64,000 bases of DNA, from contig JACKPL010000005.1 of assembly GCA_024233545.1 (NCBI GenBank), positions 124,001-188,000 on the forward strand, in the 5' to 3' direction. This DNA is from a bacterium (GTDB lineage Bacteria; Auribacterota; Auribacteria; Auribacterales; Auribacteraceae). The notes under the pieces are model-generated. The model saw only the letters and a program-made list of their open reading frames with translations. It had not been told where the DNA came from and did not search any database. Below, piece after piece: positions 59,597 to 64,000 of the stretch (position 1 is the stretch's first letter; each line of letters begins with the position of its first letter). Position numbers and translations under genes: made by a program.

Positions 59597-61233
59597 AAAA
59601 ACATATTTTTGTTACCGGCGGCGTTGTTTCTTCACTAGGCAAAGGGTTGACTGCGGCGTCAATAGGAAAACTTTTGGAAAGCAGGGGATTGCGGGTTACG
59701 TTACAAAAATTTGATCCCTACATAAATGTTGATCCGGGAACAATGAGCCCCTTCCAGCACGGTGAAGTATTTGTTACTGACGACGGCGCTGAAACAGACT
59801 TGGACCTTGGGCATTATGAGCGGTTTACGTCGGCGGTTCTATCTCAGAAAAACAATGTTACCACAGGGCAAATATATGAAACGGTTATAAAAAACGAGCG
59901 GTTGGGACGGTATCTTGGCAAGACCGTACAGGTGATTCCTCATATTACCAATGAAATCAAACGCCGGATAAATGTTTTTTCTGAAGATGAAAACATTGAT
60001 GTTGTGTTAACGGAAATCGGCGGTACTGTCGGTGATATAGAAAGTTTGCCGTTTCTTGAAGCCATACGGCAGTTTCGGCTTGATGTGGGCAGGGATAATT
60101 CGCTCTACATCCATCTGACGCTTGTACCGTATATTCGTGCCGCAGGAGAAATGAAAACAAAACCGACTCAGCATAGCGTTGAAAAACTGCGCAGTATTGG
60201 TATCCAGCCGGATATCCTCATATGCCGAACCGAAAAAGAACTTACCGAAGAACTGCGCAGAAAAATTTCTTTATTCTGCAATATTCCCGTTGAAGCAGTT
60301 TTTGAAGAGCGCGATGTGGATCACACAGTCTATGAATTGCCGCTAATGTTCAAAAATGCTAAGATGGATGATATTATACTCAATTATTTACATACCTCTG
60401 CTCCGAGGGAATCCGACCTTACCGAATGGGGGCGGATTGTTGACACCATTATCAATGCAAAGGATAGTGTAAAAATTGGAGTTGTTGGAAAATATATCGA
60501 TCTCCAAGATGCGTACAAAAGTATTTATGAAGCGATCGACCATGCCGGTATTTATCATGGGCATAAAGTCGATATTGTGCGCGTTGATGCAGAGGAATTG
60601 AATCAAAATACGATCAAAGAAAAATTAAAAGAACTGAAAGGAATTTTAGTTCCAGGTGGGTTCGGCGATCGAGGAATAAACGGCAAAATTGAAGCTATTC
60701 AATATGCGAGGGAAAATAATGTTCCCTTTCTCGGTATATGTATGGGGTTACAATGTGCGGTAATCGAATTTGCAAGGAATGTACTCGGATTGCAAAATGC
60801 TTCAAGCACTGAATTTGACCAAGATGCTGAATATCCTGTAATTTGTTTAATGGAAGAACAGCAAAATATTACAAAACTAGGCGGTACAATGCGGCTTGGT
60901 GCTTATAGTTGTATGGTTGACCAGAATAGTAAAGCGTATGGTGTGTATCAGTCCGGCGTTATATCAGAACGCCATCGCCATCGGTATGAATTCAATAACA
61001 AATACCGGAAGCAGTTTATCGAAAAAGGCGCTGTTTTTTCAGGTGTCAATCGGGAACATAACCTTGTCGAAATTTTTGAACTGCACGGGCATCCGTGGTT
61101 TGTTTCCTGTCAATTTCATCCGGAATTTAAATCAAAACCGGATAAATCACATCCACTGTTTAACGGGTTTATAGCCGCCGCAATCGATATGCAGAAATCT
61201 TCAGATAGGAATCTTGTTTCATGCGGGAAGTAA
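59593..61233 (+). CDS. pyrG: CTP synthase
   Basis: Makes CTP from UTP with glutamine. The N-terminal synthetase domain shows FVTGGVVSSLGKGLTAASIG and FDPYINVDPGTMSPFQHGEV; the C-terminal amidotransferase carries GICMGLQC with the catalytic Cys and CQFHPEF. Length is 546 residues, full size. Set between kdsB and kdsA, a common arrangement in Gram-negative lineages. The stop overlaps kdsA. Confidence 0.97.
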   Translation: MKKHIFVTGGVVSSLGKGLTAASIGKLLESRGLRVTLQKFDPYINVDPGTMSPFQHGEVFVTDDGAETDLDLGHYERFTSAVLSQKNNVTTGQIYETVIKNERLGRYLGKTVQVIPHITNEIKRRINVFSEDENIDVVLTEIGGTVGDIESLPFLEAIRQFRLDVGRDNSLYIHLTLVPYIRAAGEMKTKPTQHSVEKLRSIGIQPDILICRTEKELTEELRRKISLFCNIPVEAVFEERDVDHTVYELPLMFKNAKMDDIILNYLHTSAPRESDLTEWGRIVDTIINAKDSVKIGVVGKYIDLQDAYKSIYEAIDHAGIYHGHKVDIVRVDAEELNQNTIKEKLKELKGILVPGGFGDRGINGKIEAIQYARENNVPFLGICMGLQCAVIEFARNVLGLQNASSTEFDQDAEYPVICLMEEQQNITKLGGTMRLGAYSCMVDQNSKAYGVYQSGVISERHRHRYEFNNKYRKQFIEKGAVFSGVNREHNLVEIFELHGHPWFVSCQFHPEFKSKPDKSHPLFNGFIAAAIDMQKSSDRNLVSCGK

Positions 61234-62045
61234 TGGTTGGAAGTGTTCCTTTTGGAGAATCGTTCCCGCTCGTTTTAATCGCCGGCCCATGTGTGCTGGA
61301 ACCGGGTGCATTGCCGTTTGAAACGGCGGCTTTTCTCAAGGAGTTGACAGATCGTTTATCGATGCCATTTATTTTTAAAGCATCGTATGATAAGGCAAAT
61401 AGGTCGTCTCACGAAGCATACCGAGGGCCGGGTATCGAAAAAGGCTTAAAAATCCTAGCAGAGATTAAAGAAAAATACAAAGTGCCCATTTTAACCGATG
61501 TTCATACTGTTGAAGAAGTTATGAGGGCTAAAGAAATAGTTGATGTTATCCAGATTCCTGCATTTCTGTGCCGTCAAACGGATTTAATACTTTCTGCGGC
61601 ATCTTCAGGGAAAGTAGTCAATATCAAAAAGGGACAATTTCTTGCGCCGCTCGATATCCGTAATATACTAAATAAGTGTTTAAGTGCCGGAAATAATCAA
61701 ATAATTATTACTGAACGCGGCACAACATTCGGTTATAATAATCTCGTAAGCGATATGCGGGCGTTGCCGATTATTCGGTCTTTAGGAGTGCCGGTAGTAT
61801 TTGATGCGACCCATAGTGTTCAATTACCGGGCGGAGCGGGAACAAGCTCTGCAGGCGAACGCCAGTTTGTTGAGTATTTGTCCCGAGCGGCAGTTGCGGC
61901 GGGATGTGACGGCGTATTTTTTGAATGCCATCCCAATCCGTCGAAAGCCTTGTGTGATGGGCAAAATGCGTTACGGCTCGATATGCTTGAACCGTTATTA
62001 CGGCAATTGATGGCGATCGACACAGTTGTGAAAAAAATTACCTAA
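61221..62045 (+). CDS. kdsA: 3-deoxy-8-phosphooctulonate synthase (metal-dependent type)
   Basis: Condenses arabinose-5-phosphate and PEP to Kdo-8-phosphate. Motifs are LIAGPCVLEPG, FIFKASYDKANRSS, LTDVHTVEE, QIPAFLCRQTDL and FDATHSVQLPG. Cys24 in AGPCVLE occupies the place where metal-independent enzymes such as E. coli have Asn, so this is the metal-requiring class. Start ATG 61221 overlaps pyrG by 13 nt; an internal ATG at 61233 is possible but its Shine-Dalgarno is too close. Confidence 0.96.
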   Translation: MREVMVGSVPFGESFPLVLIAGPCVLEPGALPFETAAFLKELTDRLSMPFIFKASYDKANRSSHEAYRGPGIEKGLKILAEIKEKYKVPILTDVHTVEEVMRAKEIVDVIQIPAFLCRQTDLILSAASSGKVVNIKKGQFLAPLDIRNILNKCLSAGNNQIIITERGTTFGYNNLVSDMRALPIIRSLGVPVVFDATHSVQLPGGAGTSSAGERQFVEYLSRAAVAAGCDGVFFECHPNPSKALCDGQNALRLDMLEPLLRQLMAIDTVVKKIT

Positions 62046-62068
62046 TACCTGAAAAGGGAGAATCGATA

Positions 62069-63040
62069 ATGCCTCAGGCGCGAGAAATTGACGTGGCGGA
62101 AATAGCCAAGGATGTTATTCGGGCACAAGCACAGGCGGTTGCTGAGCTTGAAAACCGTATCGGCGATAATTTTCGGCAGGCAGTGGATTTGCTGTATAAA
62201 TGCAAAGGGCGGATAATTGTTACCGGAATGGGCAAACCCGGTTTGATCGGCAAGAAGATTTCCGCAACGCTTGCCAGCACTGGAAGCCCTGCAATGACGC
62301 TCCATCCGGCAGAAGCACATCACGGCGATTTGGGAATTGTACAAGCTGATGATATTATCATTGCGCTTTCTAACAGCGGTGAAACACAGGAATTGACTTT
62401 TTTACTGCCTATTATAAAGAAAATCGGAGCGAAACTTATATCCCTTGTCGGCAATACACAATCAACTTTAGCGAAATATAGCGATGTGGTTTTAGATGTT
62501 AGCGTAGCTCAGGAAGCGTGTTCTTTGGGAATTGTCCCAACATCCAGCACAACAGCCGCGTTAGTAATGGGCGATGCGCTTGCGGTAAGCTTATATGAAA
62601 GAAAAGGATTTAAGTTAGAAGATTTTGCATTCTTTCATCCGGGGGGAACGCTGGGAAAACGATTGTTGCTTAAAGTAAGCGATGTGATGCGAACAGGCAA
62701 AAATAATCCGATTGTTTCCGAGGAAATGCTGGTCAAAGATGTACTCATAAACATTACCCATGCACGTGCCGGCGCCGCGATTATGGTTGATTCAAATGGA
62801 AGAATAACCGGCATTTTTACTGATGGCGATTTGCGCCGTGCCCTTGATAAAGATGAACAAGTCATTCATAAGCCAGTAAAATTATTTATGACGCGCAACC
62901 CGAAAAGTGTCGTTCCCGACATGCTTGCTGTTGAAGCGGTAAAAATTTTAAAAGAAAAGAAAATTGATGAACTTGCTGTTGTAGATGAATCGTTCCGTCC
63001 AGTCGGTTTGCTTGATGAAGGCGATGTGCTTGGTTTATAG
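62069..63040 (+). CDS. kdsD: Arabinose-5-phosphate isomerase (SIS - CBS - CBS)
   Basis: Converts ribulose-5-phosphate to arabinose-5-phosphate, the first step of Kdo synthesis. An N-terminal SIS domain (about 40-175: RIIVTGMGKPGLIGKKISAT, PAEAHHGDLGIV, IALSNSGETQEL) is followed by two CBS domains (about 205-323: VMRTGKNNPIV, IFTDGDLRRAL, LFMTRNPKSV, GLLDEGDVLGL). This gives the standard KdsD/KpsF architecture of 323 residues. Ribulose-5-phosphate comes from the pentose pathway (rpiB is in the window). Confidence 0.96.
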   Translation: MPQAREIDVAEIAKDVIRAQAQAVAELENRIGDNFRQAVDLLYKCKGRIIVTGMGKPGLIGKKISATLASTGSPAMTLHPAEAHHGDLGIVQADDIIIALSNSGETQELTFLLPIIKKIGAKLISLVGNTQSTLAKYSDVVLDVSVAQEACSLGIVPTSSTTAALVMGDALAVSLYERKGFKLEDFAFFHPGGTLGKRLLLKVSDVMRTGKNNPIVSEEMLVKDVLINITHARAGAAIMVDSNGRITGIFTDGDLRRALDKDEQVIHKPVKLFMTRNPKSVVPDMLAVEAVKILKEKKIDELAVVDESFRPVGLLDEGDVLGL

Positions 63041-63074
63041 TGAACCGTTTAATGCCGGAAGAGTCGAAAATATA

Positions 63075-63102
63075 TTGTTATAAATCAAACGGCGTGTACA
63101 AT
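63075..63102 (+). promoter_or_regulatory. Candidate promoter of the lptC-lptA genes
   Basis: TTGTTA (63075-63080), a 16-nt spacer and TACAAT (63097-63102, 5/6) lie in the 134-bp gap after kdsD, about 73 nt upstream of the lptC-like ATG. The -35 is a weak 4/6 match. Confidence 0.45.
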
Positions 63103-63174
63103 AAACTAAATGAAGAAACATATATAAAATCTCAAATCAATTGTGATAATTAGTATAAGGATAGAGTAAAAGGC

Positions 63175-63675
63175 ATGCGAATTAACTTGCGGGCGATAGT
63201 ATGCGGAGGGTTCTTTTTAAGTTTGTGTGTGTCTCAGCTTTATGCTGATCCGCAAACGGAACAGGCAATTCCTGTAGGGAAAGTGGAAGATGGCGTATCG
63301 ATTTTCGATCACGATTCCTCTGGAAAAAGAATCTGGGAACTCCACGGGAGTTCTGCAAATTTTCTCGATGACGGCTATATTGAAATTATGGATGTGACGG
63401 TAGTTTTTTATGGCAATGAAGTAGAAGACAACCCAATCACGCTTGAATCGCCTTCTGCTCAAGTCAACCAAACTGAAAAAAAAGTCCGCACAGATCAGCC
63501 GATAAAAATAACGGCAAATGATATTATTGTTTCGGGTAAAGGACTTGATGGAAACATGGAAAACAGTTGTGTCCAAATTCGGACAAATGTAATTGTTGTC
63601 TTACACGGCAAAAATAAAAATATGTTTTTTCCCGATTTAGAAACCGAACTTGATGAAAATCAAAATAAGTTATAA
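63175..63675 (+). CDS. LptC-like LPS-transport protein
   Basis: The 166-residue protein has an N-terminal signal or anchor (MRINLRAIVCGGFFLSLCVS ending at LYA) and an OstA/LptC-like beta-jellyroll (about 35-145: GVSIFDHDSSGKRIWELHG, IEIMDVTVVFYGN, ITLESPSAQVNQ, ITANDIIVSGKGLDG). LptC receives LPS from the LptBFG transporter and hands it to LptA. It sits next to an LptA-like gene and after kdsD, the usual place. Sequence conservation of LptC is low, so the call rests on pattern and context. Confidence 0.8.
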   Translation: MRINLRAIVCGGFFLSLCVSQLYADPQTEQAIPVGKVEDGVSIFDHDSSGKRIWELHGSSANFLDDGYIEIMDVTVVFYGNEVEDNPITLESPSAQVNQTEKKVRTDQPIKITANDIIVSGKGLDGNMENSCVQIRTNVIVVLHGKNKNMFFPDLETELDENQNKL

Positions 63676-63701
63676 CGTCAAATCAGGAAAAGGGAGAGAG
63701 A

Positions 63702-64000
63702 ATGAAATTTCTGTCGCTGATAGTAATAGTCGGAGCGTTTATTTTTTGTAGTTCTTTGAATCCTTTATTGGGAAAAGAGGGCATTTCAAAAAATAATGTT
63801 GAAATGGATAATACCGCAGAACAAACAACGATTACCTGCGATGGCCCACTTGACGTCGATTTTCCTAATAATATTGCAGTCTTTCATGACAATGTTGTTA
63901 TCGAAAATCAGCGAGGCAGGGTAAAAGCGGATTTAATGAAGGTTTTCTTCAACGAAACCGATCGGTCGGTATCGCTTGTAGAAGCGACGGGAAATGTTAT
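63702..64000 (+). CDS. LptA-like (OstA) LPS-transport protein, partial, runs off the right edge
   Basis: The frame starts at ATG 63702 with a strong AAGGGAGAGAG ribosome-binding site and stays open to the window end (99 codons). It shows a signal peptide (MKFLSLIVIVGAFIFCSSLN) and then the OstA-type repeat ITCDGPLDVDFPNNIAVFHD, VVIENQRGRVKADLMKVFF and SVSLVEATGNV, typical of LptA, the periplasmic bridge that carries LPS to the outer membrane. Located 26 bp after the lptC-like gene. Confidence 0.85.
   Translation, partial: MKFLSLIVIVGAFIFCSSLNPLLGKEGISKNNVEMDNTAEQTTITCDGPLDVDFPNNIAVFHDNVVIENQRGRVKADLMKVFFNETDRSVSLVEATGNV

Noticed and set aside
1..64000. CRISPR arrays, insertion sequences or prophage
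   Set aside because: No regularly spaced repeats, transposase, integrase or phage structural genes were seen on either strand.

Overview
The window is a moderately AT-rich chromosomal segment of a Gram-negative bacterium. It encodes heptose and Kdo synthesis, Lpt-type export proteins, undecaprenyl-phosphate recycling and many signal peptides. No phage, transposase, plasmid or CRISPR gene was seen. The gene mix (Na+-type NQR subunits, a K+-dependent type membrane pyrophosphatase, secreted glycan-binding proteins, Kdo/heptose LPS genes in the order hldA-gmhB-kdsB-pyrG-kdsA-kdsD-lptC-lptA) would suit a little-studied PVC-side or Omnitrophota-like lineage. That placement is a guess from content, not a phylogeny.

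Layout. 0-6 kb (minus strand): a receiver-like partial gene; a tightly overlapping plsC / exported protein / TPR operon; a TPR-coiled-coil-LysM envelope protein; and three receiver proteins, one with an N-terminal excisionase-type HTH, behind a strong promoter at 5.93-5.96 kb. 6-9.1 kb (minus): a metallo-beta-lactamase-fold hydrolase and a membrane pyrophosphatase with its own promoter. 9.5-20 kb (plus): purB-S-Q-L-F-M-H-D-E, preceded by a perfect inverted repeat overlapping a possible promoter. 20-25.6 kb (plus): tsaC, a low-Mr phosphatase, rpiB, glyA, GDP-D-rhamnose genes (gmd, rmd) and uppP. 25.6-29.7 kb (minus): nqrBCDEF without nqrA, with tRNA-Ala(GGC) directly after the nqrF stop codon. 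30-36 kb: a chemoreceptor, a small acidic protein, a GAF/degenerate-GGDEF protein overlapping a Cys-cluster protein, and a hybrid histidine kinase. 36-42 kb: a pseudouridine synthase and surface-glycan genes (two glycosyltransferases, a flippase, a methyltransferase). 42.3-51.1 kb: an orphan TIM-barrel-like protein, a GH94-type phosphorylase, then an array of four exported-type proteins sharing five copies of one CBM11/CIA30-like beta-sandwich domain. 51-55.4 kb: two convergent methionine synthesis genes (a YitJ-like fusion and metE). 55.6-64 kb (plus): a GNAT protein, a leuB-like gene and the LPS core/Kdo/transport genes, running off the right edge.

How it fits together. The purine block plus glyA (one-carbon supply) gives most of IMP synthesis, but purK, purC and purN/T are not here. 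NQR and the pyrophosphatase suggest Na+-based energetics. The right end builds Kdo and heptose for LPS and starts the Lpt bridge. GDP-rhamnose, glycosyltransferase and flippase genes build a surface polysaccharide.

Most worth following up: the tandem glycan-binding array, whose first gene has a broken 5' end; the NqrA-less NQR with an NqrB that lacks the usual N-terminal extension; the inverted repeat at the purine promoter; and the HTH-receiver protein with inverted domain order.
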